Assembly (NCBI GenBank): GCA_034509425.1
Contig: JAVTVJ010000450.1
Coordinates: forward strand, 868,001 to 932,000
Length of the DNA: 64,000 bases
DNA from: Eopsaltria australis
Lineage: Eukaryota > Chordata > Aves > Passeriformes > Petroicidae
Direction of reading: 5' to 3'
Below, in pieces: positions 1 to 13,714 of this stretch. Position 1 is the first letter of the stretch. The number at the start of each line of letters is the position of its first letter. The notes below the pieces were generated by a model that saw only the letters and a list, made by a program, of their open reading frames with translations, was not told the DNA's origin and did not search any database. Made by a program: the position numbers and the translations under genes.

Positions 1-3000
1 GTCTGAAGATGGGATAAAAATGTATTTTCCCTTAAATTTTCTATCGTCTTCAATTCTGTCACTCCAAACACATTGGAAAAAGTGAATCTATTTAATTGAA
101 TTCTTTCATGCAGAATTTCAGTCTAGATTTGTTTTTCAGTTAAATGGCTCAGCTTAAAATAGTCTAAAGCAATGCCATAAATTTTGGAAGTAGAGGAACA
201 GATATTTAGAACTTGCTTTAAACGTGATGCGAGGTGATTGAACGTGATTCCAGAGCAGCTGGAGCGCTGGAGCTCCATCTAGGGAGGGTTGGTGACCCAG
301 CTGAGAACCCACGGGTCAGGATTTCTGGGCAGGCCAACATCACTGACAGGGTTATTGTGTATTTCTGCTGCAGGCACCTGCATCAGCAAGAACCAGATGA
401 AGCTTCAGACAGCTGAGAAAGCCTCAGTCACCAGGTCCTGGTCCTCAAGGAGGACTTCATTCCCTCCAGGTTCTGCTGTAGTGACAGCACAGCAGGGAAC
501 ACATAATTCAGGAGTTCCAGGAGGTTTCTGGAGAGCTCTGATAACTTCCAAATGGACATGTCTGAGCAGCTGACAACAGGAGACACTACTGGGCCTCACA
601 TGTGGGAACAAGAAGTGGTCAGGGCCCTGGCAGCTCCCTCAGTGGCTGCTGTTTATTTCTAATGTTGTTTATTTCTGATATAGCATAGGCTGCAAGAAGA
701 CGCAAGAAACAAGACTGGGCACAGTCCCAATTTCCTTAACCAGGGGAGTAATGCCTTCATCCTTTGGGCTTGGAAGGGCTGTTCCATTGGATTAAAGTTT
801 GCCTTACTCTCCCTCCATACAGTCGGAAATGTAGAAATCTGCTTCAAGGTCAGAGTCTTAGAGGATGGTGAGGTGATGTTTCTAGTGTCCTAAGCTTGCT
901 GTGAGATTTGAGAGTGGCAGAAGGGTGAATTTATATAAATAGGTATAAACAATGGAGAAATAGTAATAAAGAAATTATCTGCAAAGGAAGGGAAAATATT
1001 CTTAATGTTTGGCTTCCTATTAAAGGCTGACTTTCACTTCTCATTTTTTCACTGATTATTCTGGGCAGTTTCTGGTTTCTCCCCAGCTCTGCTCAAGCAG
1101 CTGAAGGCTCTCTGCCTCTTGTATCTTTGTCTCTTAGAGTTTGCTTCATGTCAGTCTAAGTCAAATGGTCTAATTAAAACCAAAACATATTAACAATAAA
1201 GAGTGAAGCATTCAGATTGAAACAAAAAATGGGTACCAGTCTTTTCTTGCTGCTTCCAGGAAAGAAATTTGTACAGACCATTCTGCACTGGTTTAATAAA
1301 CTAGCTATGACCTAGGCTTGCAGTGAAACTGTTTCTGTAGATACTTTTCTATATTTCTTTATTTTACTACCATAGGCATTTGCATTTTTGTTGCTTGGAA
1401 GTGTTACGTTGCTTAGTGCTCAAAATCATATTCTGTGATGACATAGTCAGGTAGCGTGGAAATTATCATGATTTGACTTCAATATTAAAGAACTGGAACA
1501 AAAAAGCGGTGATTATGTTTCATATTTCCTTCTCTGTGATGAAAAATGGAGCTCAAAGTGTCTAAATTGGCATTTTATCTGTGTTTTTCTTAAAATATCA
1601 GTGACTTCTAACACTTGAAAAAGCATTCTTGCAGGGTATGGTAGGCGTGAAACATTTCTTTGATAGATATGATTACTTGAGATATGAATGCAGAAACATT
1701 TCTGTTCATCTTATTGAATATGCTTTGAGTTTTGTAACAGTTTAGGAAGCTTAATTTGCATACAGGAAAGAAAAAAATTGATAGCAGCTACTTTCTCTCA
1801 TGTTTGGTGGTACAATAGTTTTAGAATTATTTTTTTCCTGGCTGTGTTTACCATTTAGAGCATTTCTTCATATTTGCATTAAAATATTTTAATCTTGTAA
1901 AAAAATAGGATATTAAAACTTATAAGGTCAGAACAAAAATATAAAACTTCCCCTTCAGATACTTAAAATGCAAGAATATTTCTGATATCTGTGGAGAAGA
2001 TGACTTATTTCACTTTTTGAATGTGTTGTGCATATCACCAACAATCTTCTTTCATTTGCCAAGGCAGGGAATGTGTTACAGTATTTTCTGCAACTGATTA
2101 TGCAGTTGTGTATGGTAGTGAGTTTATTTTCATCAGATACTTCAAAGTCTTACTTTTTAGGTCAGGAAAGTATGCTTCTCTTAAAGCTTTGAAGTTCGAA
2201 ATAAGCAAAATGAACATAATTTAACTAAAATTAATTACTAATGCAAAGCAGAACTTCTCATGGTGAGCACATTGTCAAGGCAGAAATTGAATTTGGGAAT
2301 TAAAGTTCTTCTTTACCCAAGCAAAGGCTCTGAAAATCAATTCCAGAGGTGTAAAGCTTCTGCAGATACACTTGCTCTTTGGGCACATGTGGATGTACAA
2401 TAAATAATTTTAATACTGTTTTATTCAGCTGAAATCTGGCTTAAAAACACAAGGAAAAAATATTTTGCCAACAATTTCTGCAGTAAGGACAGAGGGTTTG
2501 GCCCTTTGAGTGGACTGGCAGCTTGGTGTTTGGGCAGCCAGCTTTGTTTTGTGACATCCTGCTTGTGATGTGACCTTCTCCATGTTGATTGAACCAGCTG
2601 GTTTTCATAATCCCACAGAGCAAGGAACCTGCCCTGTTTCAGGGCTTCTGAAAGCTGCTGATGATTCACTGTTCAGGTGAAGGTTTGTGGGTTGGGGTGT
2701 GCTCAGCCCTGCTTGGGCAGCCTGCCCACATGAACCAAAATGCACCCCAGAACTTCTCAGGGTCACAAGGGTGCTGTCACTTAATTTGCAGAAATTTTAT
2801 TTTGCTGATTGCATGTAAATAGAGGCCTGAATACTCTGCTGGGTGGGGAGCAGGATGCCGTTGTCAGGGATTTGGTGATGTCCTGCTTTATTTGGAGGTC
2901 AGTGTGTAGCAGCCTGAGTGAAACAGCTGCTGAACAATAGTCTGGCAAGGTATGGGAGGTGGACAAGAGGTCAGGGTCTTGCTGTTCAAGAGGACACTGT

Positions 3001-5295
3001 TTCCACCATCTCCTCTTTTACTTCTGAGGACTGTAGTCCTCACAAACCCATACATGCAGACACCCAGAAGGATCATCTAGGTGGTGGCTGCTAGGATCTG
3101 CCTTGTAAAGCACGAGGATGTGGGCTCAGATTCTGGCTTTGTGAGATAAGGAGAATAAGAATGACAGAAGGAGCTCAAGTCTGACCCTGTGCATGTTCCT
3201 GGTAGTTTACAATGGAGCTTAGTGGGTAGGGGAGTGTATTTACAGAATAGCTGTCAAAATCCCCGAGTGTAAGTAAGCTGTAAATAAGTCTATAAAGTGT
3301 AATCGTTACTGGAGACTGCAATGAGTGAAGGACTTGCTTCAAGTTCATTCTTGTGTCTGCTTCCTTGCATGAGAAGTAAACAGAAGGATAAATCAGAAAG
3401 CTGAGTTTGTACACATATAGGCACATTGGAAGATATAAAAGCACATTGGAAGAGAATTGTGTAGTTTCATTTGTGTTTTCTGGAGGTAATGACCTGACTG
3501 AGCCCTGCAGTGGAAGAACATCGCTCCACGCTACATCATGTCCAGGAGAGGGCAGAGGTAAAGCCTGGGATCAATCAGTTTGTAGTCAGTCTGGTTATAA
3601 AAGGATAAGGAGGAGAACAAGATCAAGTCAAAAGAACATAGTAGGGCAGGCATTCAGAAATCCTTGAAGTGAAAGGGTTTCGAGCAGGAACATTCTGCAG
3701 AGCGGGTAAGGGAGTCGTTACATTTTGTTAAGAATGCAGTCAGGATTCTCAGTCCCACTTCCACCCTGAGGACATTTACTGTCCTTACCATTTCATCTGC
3801 AATACTGTGAAATATGCAAGACATAACAGATCTTTCTAAAACTTTGTAGTTTTTATGTGCATATTACTATGATTTTGTTCAAAGGGAAAGGTTCATGAAT
3901 AGATACTGTTCTGTTTTTTTAACCCAATCTATATGGCTTTGTAATCTAAATTTCAGAATTGCGAAAGAGACGGGTGCTGTCTTCTGAAATCCTCTTCTGT
4001 TTCTGTGACATTTGTTAAAGCACAACAAAATTTTACTATTTCCTTTTAGAGCCACTGTGGAAAGATTTAGAAGGTGGGCTTTAATGAAAGAGATAAATGA
4101 AGCAAAGAAGGCCTTGCCAGCATCCAGCCACTTCAGAAGTGATGGACACACTCCCAGTGTTCCTCTTTCCTAGCTGAGGGATTCCACCATTGAGAGAAGA
4201 AGGAAAACCTTGAGTGAAAAATAAAGAGGAATGTTGAAGTATCATTATGTCTTTCCTAATAAATATTGATTAATATGTCATTGCAGTTTAATGTATCTTT
4301 TAGTGGAAGGGAACATTGTTTTAAAGGTGGAAGAGGTAAATCCTCATGAATATTTCATATATTTATTAATGAATTAATTTTGAGATAGTGGGTAGTGAAC
4401 AAAATGTTTAAATCCCCCAGTAATGGTGGCATTTTAATTTTAATGTGAAAAACCTGTACTAGAGCCACATACTTTTAGGTTCAATTACCTTGGAAAGCAG
4501 GCAGTTCAGCTAGTGAGCGAGTTTTGGGAGGGTTCTCCCACTTCAGTGAGCAAATCGGGGGAGAGTGAGGGAGTTTGATTCATGACTTGACTTTGGGGTC
4601 AAACCCAGTAGGCTTATTCCTTTAGTTAAATCATTCACTTTCCCAGGTTAATTTTAACATTCTGGGTAGGCTGTTCAGGTTGAGGCTGAAACTGTTCTTT
4701 TTATAATTGGTTTCTGCAGGATCTTGCTACTTTGAACTGGCCTGTATTACACAAAAATGTCAGACCTTCCTACTCTGCCTAAAAGTGCTCCCTGCTGCAG
4801 TCCCTTGTGTCTGACTTTGTATTTTCTTCTTAAAAAGCAGAAATGTGGCTTATATGGCCCTATCATGTAGAGGATATTTCATAGGCATTTATTTGATAGA
4901 AATTTCTGTTCATTTCTATGGTATTGTTGAAATAAAACTCCTTTGGTAAAACTGAAGTTTGAAGGAGAACTTAATATTGTTTCTCATTTAAATTGTGTAT
5001 GAATAAATGATTACAAATTGACAGATACTGCTTCTAGTGATTCCTTTTTTGAGTGAAAAACCAATTTCTATTTCCTTCTTAATTTAGGAACTTAAAATTA
5101 TTAAGAGAGAAGAAGAGAAACTAGATGCAGCCCCAACACAAGCAAAACCATTAATTGAAAATTTAATCACTGCTTTTGTTTTCAGGGCTGTGTTGCATTG
5201 CACTAAATCTGCAGATGAACCAGCTTTTACTTAGGATTTATTAGCAACAATTAGCTAAGTGAGTGTTTAACTCCATATAGTGTTAGCTATAGCAG

Positions 5296-5649
5296 TGTTA
5301 GCCGCTGTTCTCCCATTTTGGTCAGACAAAACAATTTCTCTCTAGGCCTGGGAATCAAGGACACCTGACTGTTTTAGACCCCAAGAGATGTAAACAAAAG
5401 TGAGTTGGGAGGAGGAAACTTGGGGTAAATGACTTCATTACCTGAAGCTGGAATTGGAAGATTAACCCCCAATATGCAAATGGACCAAACCTATAAAAGA
5501 ATGAAAACCCGTGAGCCATCGTCCATTTTTTGGGTGTAGACCCTGGGGGGTTTTGTCTGCCCTAAATGTACCTGAAGGCCCTTCAATAAATAGAACTGCT
5601 TTTTATTCCCTTAATTGTGTTTGGCCTCTGTTTTTAGGCAGTCCCAACA
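5296..5649 (+). mobile_element. Solo LTR-like element of an endogenous retrovirus (non-coding)
   Basis: A block of about 354 bp begins tgttagcc and ends cccaaca, the TG...CA form of retroviral LTRs. It carries a TATA box (tataaaa, 5492-5498). A polyadenylation signal (aataaa, 5585-5590) lies about 90 bp further on, followed by a T-rich stretch, which is the U3-R-U5 order on the + strand. No gag, pol or env sequence is visible on either side, so it would be a solo LTR left by recombination. I could not see a clean target-site duplication, so the exact ends are uncertain. Confidence 0.6.
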
Positions 5650-8600
5650 AGGCATCAGTAGCAGTAGGTGTTTAGGCCCGTGGGCTTCTGAGAACTTGTG
5701 CCTTTTTCAGAGAGCTCACCTAGAGGATTCGCTCACTACCAGGCTTTTATTATTCCATTAAATAGTGTACAATATTTTCTGCTTTCATTTGTTTTGAAAT
5801 AATTCAGTCATACTTTATAATGCCTTATGGAACTCATCAATATTGCCTGTGTATCTGTCTAATGAGAGTTCAGTAAATTAGCATATTCATTAAACAAACA
5901 AATTATTGTTCTGTTAGTAATTGGTGACTGCCTGTTTCTCAACACATGAGTGATGTCAACTGGCAGCAATTAGTTTAGTGTTCTTTGTTATCTACAGGTA
6001 GGTAATCTGTGGTTGATATCTGCTTTATTAGGTTGTATTAGAATAATCACTGCTGCCTGGTGATGGTAGAAAACTAGTTTCTCTTAACTGAAAAGGATGA
6101 GATCCCTAAATAGATCTTCTTTAGCTTTTCAGTACTAGTTTAACAAAGCTCTTCCCTTTGTTTCTTTCATGTTTGTCACCATCTTTTTTTTTCCTGCTGG
6201 GATGCACTGTGATTCCTGCCTTCATCTCCCTGGTTTGCAGCAGCTTCTCTTAAAAAGAATCTTGCAGTGTGTGACAAGAGAAATTGGCTTTTCCTTGAAC
6301 GATGGGAAAGTATTCAGGGGAAGATTTAGAAATTTGTTTTGATTGCATGGACTAGATCTAAATGGTGACACAAACAACTAATACAATAATTTTTAAAAAT
6401 CCTGTGATTGTTTCAAACTAGATTTCTGAAGTTCTTCTGGAGTGTTACTCTTCTGGACAGTGAATTACAGTGAATGTGAGTAATTGCTTTGGAAGCAGAA
6501 TGCTCTTGAGCAGTAGTTTCATACTCTCTTCCCCAGGCTTGGTTTGCAGTGCAGTCCCATTTTCATAATGAGAGCTTCTGGACAGAGCTGGTGGCCTGTT
6601 TCACTCCTCTGAAGTTTTTAAACTTGGCATACTTAAACACAACGTACACTTTCCAAGCTCTTGGCCACCCTCTCAATTGTTTGAGTCCAATTTTTATAAA
6701 CAGTTTAATAATAACAATACTAATAATTATAGTGACTGTGAGCTCCTTTTATAAACAAGCCTCCATTTCTTTTTTCTGTATTTTTTGAGTATATGAAAAG
6801 AACCATTTAGTTATTTAACTAGGCATATTTTACACATATTATTTATCTTGTTTCAAGGAGTCATAGATATTAGGAATAGTAATAATTATCCACCAGAACA
6901 CGCAGTCCAGGTTTACTAAACAAAAATGTAGGGGCATACTTCATGGGTATTTTTTATTTTATTTGAAGTTAGGTTTCATAAACCTTTGTTGCACTGACAG
7001 ATCTCACTAGTTCTGAAAAGTGAGTATATGGTTCAGTGGTATAAAGCAGTAAATTGCCCCTGGAGTTTATTGATCAAAATGCCTTAGCCTTTAGAAAACT
7101 GGGAAATGTGTTTTTTGGGGTTTTTTTCTGTGAGACATGTGTTTTACTGCTGAAGATATTTTGTGTGCTGTATTTTCAGGAGTAAATAAGTAAATACAGA
7201 ACTAAAAGGCCTATTGCTGTTGAGTAGAGTTTGTGTGTTGCTTTTAATGCAGTTAAAATGAATTCCCATTTGTAGGAATAAGTAATGGAATGTAACTGTT
7301 AAAAGGTCTTCAGCTGTACCTGTAGATTTTAAAATCAAATGCTCTTGTTTAAGCCCTGGTCTGCTTATGGTGCAAGCAATTCCTGACTGCTGTGAACAAA
7401 AGTATGGAAACTGTTTGTGTCAGGGAAATATTCAAGACTTCTTCCTAAACTAGCTCACAGAATCAATTTTATCCCTCATAAATACATCACAGAGGTCTAG
7501 ATGGAGGCTTTGATCATAATGCTCAGTGTTGGCTGAGGCTGCTGGACTCTGCTGCTACCAGAGGGACCTCGCTGCCATCTGGCATCTCAGCTGAAGTGGG
7601 CAATTTGGGATGTTGATGGAGGACAGTTTCCTCTGTGGCTTTTAAATAGGATGACCTGGATGCCAGCTCCTGCTTTGGAAGACTGAAATTGCTGCTTTGT
7701 CCAGCCAACAGGACATTAGTTGGGAAGGACATTTGCTGTCCTGTTTTCCAAGATGTGCCCCCAGGTTTGCAGCATTGGCCATCTCTGGAGAGAAGGGCAT
7801 GTGTGGTGTGGCTCCATGGGACAGCTCTTACAGCCCATGAACCTTACCATGACTCTTTCCATTTTCTGTTGTGCTTTAAAGACTTGCTTTTCTACAGTGC
7901 ATATTTTTGCTTTTTATGACTTATATTTGTGATAAACTTCTGTTTAGTGTGGAGCCTTTTTGCTAAATTTTTGTTTCTTGTCTAGGTTAGCTTACTCATT
8001 TTGTGGGCACTGCCAGCAAACTGAAATAAGTGGTTTGGTTTGTTTTCAGTGGCCTATGTGGTATATTTTAAGTATATGACCTAATAAAATGTGTCTGTAC
8101 CTGCAGTGGTTTATATGAGGGTATTCAGTTTGGTTTATTTCTGATGGTTTCTTTTTGAGAGAAACTTCTACATCTTCGTCAATTACAGAGGCTGTATGTC
8201 AATAAACATAATAAAGGTTTATGCCTCATATTGATGAATGGTCTGCTTTTCATTACTGTCATCTCTGTGTATCTGTTTTCCTTCATATGTGCTTGGAATT
8301 GTATTACAGGTCAGAGTGCACAAATTGAATAAACTGGAATGCTGTAGAATGTGTTGGCTAAGCAAATGGATTTTTTGGTGGCAGACATTTATTTTTGATC
8401 ACAGACACTAAATACACCTCATTTTAATTTCAGATACAGAATACATCTCGCTTTCTCAAAAACACCACATTGTTTCTTCCCAATTGACCTATTTCCTATA
8501 TAACCATTACAGTAAAATCCAAGTTTATAAAACCTGATACTTTATCTATTTGACATATAATTTGCATTAATGCAGAGCTAATTTGTGTTGCTAGAGCTGT

Positions 8601-9281
8601 TTCATACTGGCACAGGATCTGTGAGCGCAGTTACAGCTACTTGGCTTCAGTGGAGCAACAAAGGGGAATGAAAGATGTGGGCATTTACCTGCCCAGCTTT
8701 ACTGCCATGTGCTTTTAGGAAGTTCATCTTTGTTTTGTGATATTAATACTGGCTTCCATTAATACTGGGAATGAAAAGGGAATATTGGATGTTAAAGTGT
8801 GTCTTCCTTTTAGCAGTCATGCAATAAAATTCATTAAGCTGTGCTAATGAAAGCAGTAGGACTGCTCAAATTATATAGGTGTGTCAAGGGATGTTCAGTT
8901 ACCATAGAAATTTGCTTAGTGGTGGTTTTGTTTTCTTTTGTAATGTTGATTAACACTGGATTCTCTTCCTCAAGCTAGAATCATTTGGCATTTTACAAAA
9001 GTAGAGTCTTACCAAGAGAAAATAAGTATTTATGTTTGGGGAATTTTTTAAGGAAATTATCTACACCTGAACACTCGATAAGGTGAAGTACTCGATTGTG
9101 GATGGCTAGCCAAGGCAGTTCCATGTGGAATTAGGCATGAAATGGCACTAAATTTTTTACAATTTGATTTTTTTAAGACCAAGAGGCCTCAGTTGTAATA
9201 GAGGATCTAATTTGAATCTGCAAGTGTTAGCCAGTCTTGACCTTTCATGTATTCTTTTTGGTGGCTTCATAGACTTAAGTG

Positions 9282-9346
9282 ATTCTATTCTATTCTATTC
9301 TATTCTATTCTATTCTATTCTATTCTATTCTATTCTAAAAAGTCAG
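9282..9346 (+). repeat. (ATTCT)13 pentanucleotide microsatellite
   Basis: There are thirteen uninterrupted copies of ATTCT (65 bp), followed by aaaaagtcag. Purity across all copies suggests recent or ongoing slippage. The preceding bases cttaagtg loosely recall a CR1 3' tail, so it may have grown from a LINE end (inference). Confidence 0.97.
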
Positions 9347-12300
9347 CCTTGGATGTATTACCAGGGAGGCCAAAGAATGAGAAAACCTTATACTGAGCAT
9401 ATAGGCTCAGGTAAGAAATATTCAGTGGCATAATCTGATGAATTTTGGGTTTACTGGTGCTGCTCCTGTTTTGTGCTTATATGGAACATTTCTTTTTGAG
9501 CAGAGTTTTGCTGAAGTAGTTAACATGCAACTTGCAAACTTCTTGATGAATGTGTTAAGACAGTTTCTTCTGGTTTTGTGTGTGTGTGTTTTCTTTTTCC
9601 AAGAGCAAGCACTCAAAAGACACCTCCTGGGTCATCTGAAAGATGTATCAGAGTAGTTAATGCTGCATATAAAGGAGTGATATCTCTGTTGAACTGTTTT
9701 CTAAATCTTTTTAGGGTTTTTTTGGGGGTTTTTTGTTTATATTGAAGCAAATTTCTGCTAGAAGATGTACTTGTAGTTCCACTCCGATTTAACTGATTTG
9801 CTATTTTTTTTTTGCCCTTGTTATTTAAATAATATCGTTTTTTTCTTGTAACATGACAGCTAAAGAATTGGCAGATGGAATAGTGGAAGAATAATGCAAC
9901 TGCTCTCCAAATATATTATATGTGCAGAGCCTTTAGCATTTTATTAAAAAAAAAACCTAACCACCAAACAAAAGGGTCATAAATAAGAGATTATGCAGGT
10001 TATATGAAGAGTCAGTTTTTTTCTCTAGCAGTAGTCAATAAAGCACAGATACAATTCTGCAACACCTGACCTTGTTAAGATGATCAAAAAGAAATGTTTG
10101 TTTTCTGGATGTGTGTGCCACTCATTTAATCGTGCTGTGGGACCAGACAGGGTCTCTGCTTATATAAAGAAGGAACTTTGAACAGAAAGCTTGTTCAGAA
10201 CAAAATACACAATTCCTAGTAACAGTAGTTTTCTAAATCCTCCTCACTCTGTCTACTTTTGTCTACATTATTGTGGTTCTGAATGGTAACAAAAATCTTG
10301 GAGGTTGGAGGTGAAGCCCAACCAATGCTTTGTGCTTTAGGAAAATGCCAAATAATTCTAGCCAGCAGGAGAAAATCTGGTTTGAAATTTGTACTTGATT
10401 AAATAATACTGCCTTCATCTCACTTCATGTTACTGCTCTGTTGAGGCTTTTTGTTCCACTTACTTGAGTTTTGGGATTTTGATGTTGTTGTCAGGCTCTC
10501 AGGAAATGTTATCAGTTGTAAAAGAGCCCTATTTAAGTATATTAATCTCTTTGGTAAGCACTTACGTTAGAAATTTAATCTTAAGAAATACCTTATTAGG
10601 ATGAATTTAATTCTTCTTTAAGGCTTTATTATTTTAATTAACAACATTTTATTTTCTGTGTGCTGTTAGTAATGTTTTCTTACTTTTACAAACTGATTTA
10701 TTCTTAAACCTTATTTGTGGTTTAAAAATAAAGAAAAAACCCCCACCTTTTGATTTACCAGGCAGATCTGAACCTCAAATAAGAGCCACTCTGCATCTAC
10801 AATGTGCACATCAATGCACAAAGTTCCCATATGAAAGGATAACAGAAAAATGCCACCAATGAAAAAATTTTCTGGTTTTTTGTCTGTTGTTTTAGGAAGA
10901 TGAAAGATGAGATTTCACACAGGGAGTCAGGGTTTACTAAAATCCACAAACAATTTCCAGTCTGTTCCTCACAGGCTGGTAGGACATCATCTACTCCTTT
11001 TCCTCCAGCCCAACCTTGCAATAAAGAAATAGATGAAACACAGACACATCTTGAACTGCTGGGACATACTGGGAGTCAGCTGGGACAGAGCTTCACGGAA
11101 AGATCTGAGTGATCTCTGGTGTTTTCTGATAAGATTTTCTGACTAATGTGTGGGGGGAGGAGATAAAAGTATTCAAGCAGGGATAAGCTGGGAATAGGTG
11201 GTGGTGAGAATCAATAATGAACAGAAATTACTAAAAGCTAGGCTCTGCTTTCCTGTGCTTTAGGTTCTCTTTTAGTTGCTTCCCCCATTCCCTCTTTCAG
11301 ATTGAGATTATTTTTCTGATGCTGATTTACCATCTAACTCTTCAGGCTGTCTTTGTTGAGGGCTGGAACTGAGTTGGCAAATCTGACAGTGCTGTTTGGT
11401 GCTGCTGCAAGGAATGAAACAGCTGTAAAATCGGAAAATAAGAAATCCAAAGACTTGTGATGGCAGAGTTGTGTTCTGTGCCAGATTAAAGTCTCCTCCT
11501 AAAAGCTTTCAGGGGGAAGGATTGGATTATGGCTGCCCGTAGAAGACTGTGGGGAATAACTTTCTCTCAGACCTTTGTAGGCTCTTCCCTAGGCTGCTTT
11601 GAGGCTGTATCTTTTTGTGCATTAGCACTCTTACTGTCAGTCTCAGGTGTGAATTTATCTGTAGAATGCATAAAAGTTTATGATGCCCAAGAATTTAGGC
11701 CATATGCAGCCCATCTGAAGTTTTTGAGAATGCTTGGTATAAATGTATTTGTAGGGTAGGGATTCAAGATTCCTGTATAAATTCAGGTACAGGTTTATTG
11801 CAACCAAACATCTCGGAGCTGGAAATTGGTTCAAAGAATCATCTGTTTACTCATGTTTCTGAGATTTCATGGTCACTTTTTTTTTTTGTCTTCACCCTAA
11901 AATGCATATCCACAGCTGTTTTGATTTTTCAAGATGGTCTTGAAAGAGCAGTCACCGTTACAGATTCAAAGCTTGTGCTTTATTTCATCTCCTGTAACTG
12001 CTTTAGTTTTCCTGCTGTTCTCATGACATATGGTGTGTATCCTGCAAGTGCTTTAAAGCAAGTTTTTCATGTTCCTTTCTCTTCAGAGCTTCTAGTACAG
12101 ACTTCAGATACTTATTAGTTTTATCAAGCGGTTCATTCACAACCAGGAGTTTGTCTTTTGTGCGAAGAGTTGATTGAAAGTCCTCAGCTGGCACTCAGCA
12201 AGATGGTCTCTCTTAGAGTTTTGTAATATAGCAGGGGGAAAAAATTGTGCTTACTAACCTGGAGTTTGTAGGCTTTGCTTTTCTGTGCCAGCAGTTGTTG

Positions 12301-13649
12301 AACAGACCTTTGTCTCATCACCCCTAGGAATGCTTTGACACTTTTCAAAGGAATTATTCTCTTATTTCCTTTCTGTCTTCCTCAGACTGGTCTAGTTCAT
12401 AATTTAGGAAAGAAATATTGTCATAATATCTTAATATTAATTGTCATATTTTTATAAGAGAACGTGTCCCTGTGCTTATGTATGTCTGCACTTTGTGCGT
12501 GTGTGATAAGATTTTTATCATCTCATCAGTGGAGTCTCTCTGTGGGACATTTTGAGTTATATTTTTGAGTTGTAAAGCTGTTATGTCCCAAAAGCACCTG
12601 TAAGGTGCCAAAAGGTGTTTGGGAGCAGAGGTCACTGCAGTTCCCATCAAGCAACAGCCACAAAAATCTTCCCCAGAATGAAATTTTTTGAATGTTTTCC
12701 TTCTTATTTATTTGATTTAGATCAGCTTAGTAATACCTACGTGTGAAACTGATTTATTGTTCTAAGTTGTTTTGAAGACTTGGTCTTAAATTATAAAACC
12801 AGTGACCACAATTTTATCAGCTGTATTACTGACCTGTAGAAATTTTTAGATAAACTGAAAGGGTCCCTCCTGGCCCCTTGTTGTAATCCCTTTGTGGAAG
12901 TGATCCTGAAGTGATAATTGTTAGAGCCTAGTAGAGAATTTATAATAGGAAAACAAATTAAATGTCAACAATTATGAAAGTGACTTTAAATTTTGACCCT
13001 ACATTTGAAATATTGCATAACTGTAATAACACATTGTCTGTGAATAGCATGGAGGAATATAAATCATATGAGGTGTCTGCATGATGTGTAGAATTAGAGA
13101 TAGCCATAGAGCAAACTGACAATGTCGTTTTGTCCCTCTAAAATATGTTAATCAAGTTATGCATAAAAGGATTTAAAATGTCATCCTGAGCTATTTGTAA
13201 CTGTTTAAGTTCAGTGGGAGTCACTTTTACAGAAAACATGCAGTTACATACTGTAAAAGATGGGTTTGTGTTTTCTTTATGCACCAATCTTTTGTGCTGT
13301 GTTTGAAAGAGAACAGAACAGATGGGAGTTTGCTTTTGAGACAACTCAGCCTGTAAACCTTGAGTATTGTGAGAGGGTGTTTGTTATTAAAAGACTTTAG
13401 CATGGTGGGTTTTTATTTTCAATTTAAAGTTGCATTAGGTTAATAATTTTTTTATCATGCTGTTAGAGATCAAAGTATCAGGATAGTAAATAATCCTCAT
13501 TGTCCAGCATTTCTAAATACATAGCACTGGCTTGCATGCTGTGTTCCTTACTTCAGGAGAAACCAAGAACTGATTGTGGCTGGCTTCCAGGAGGGCAGCA
13601 GTTTGTCTCTCCATGTGAGAAAAGCATCTTCTGCTGGCACAAAATGGGA

Positions 13650-13714
13650 TTATACCATTACCAGGAGCCAGCTCCACCTTTGCTGTTATACCATTGCCAA
13701 GAGTCAGCTCCAGC
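13650..13714 (+). repeat. 36-bp imperfect tandem duplication
   Basis: Copy 1 begins ttataccattaccaggagcc at 13650 and copy 2 begins ttataccattgccaagagtc at 13686. Both then read agctcca. The period is 36 bp with a few substitutions between copies. Confidence 0.85.
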
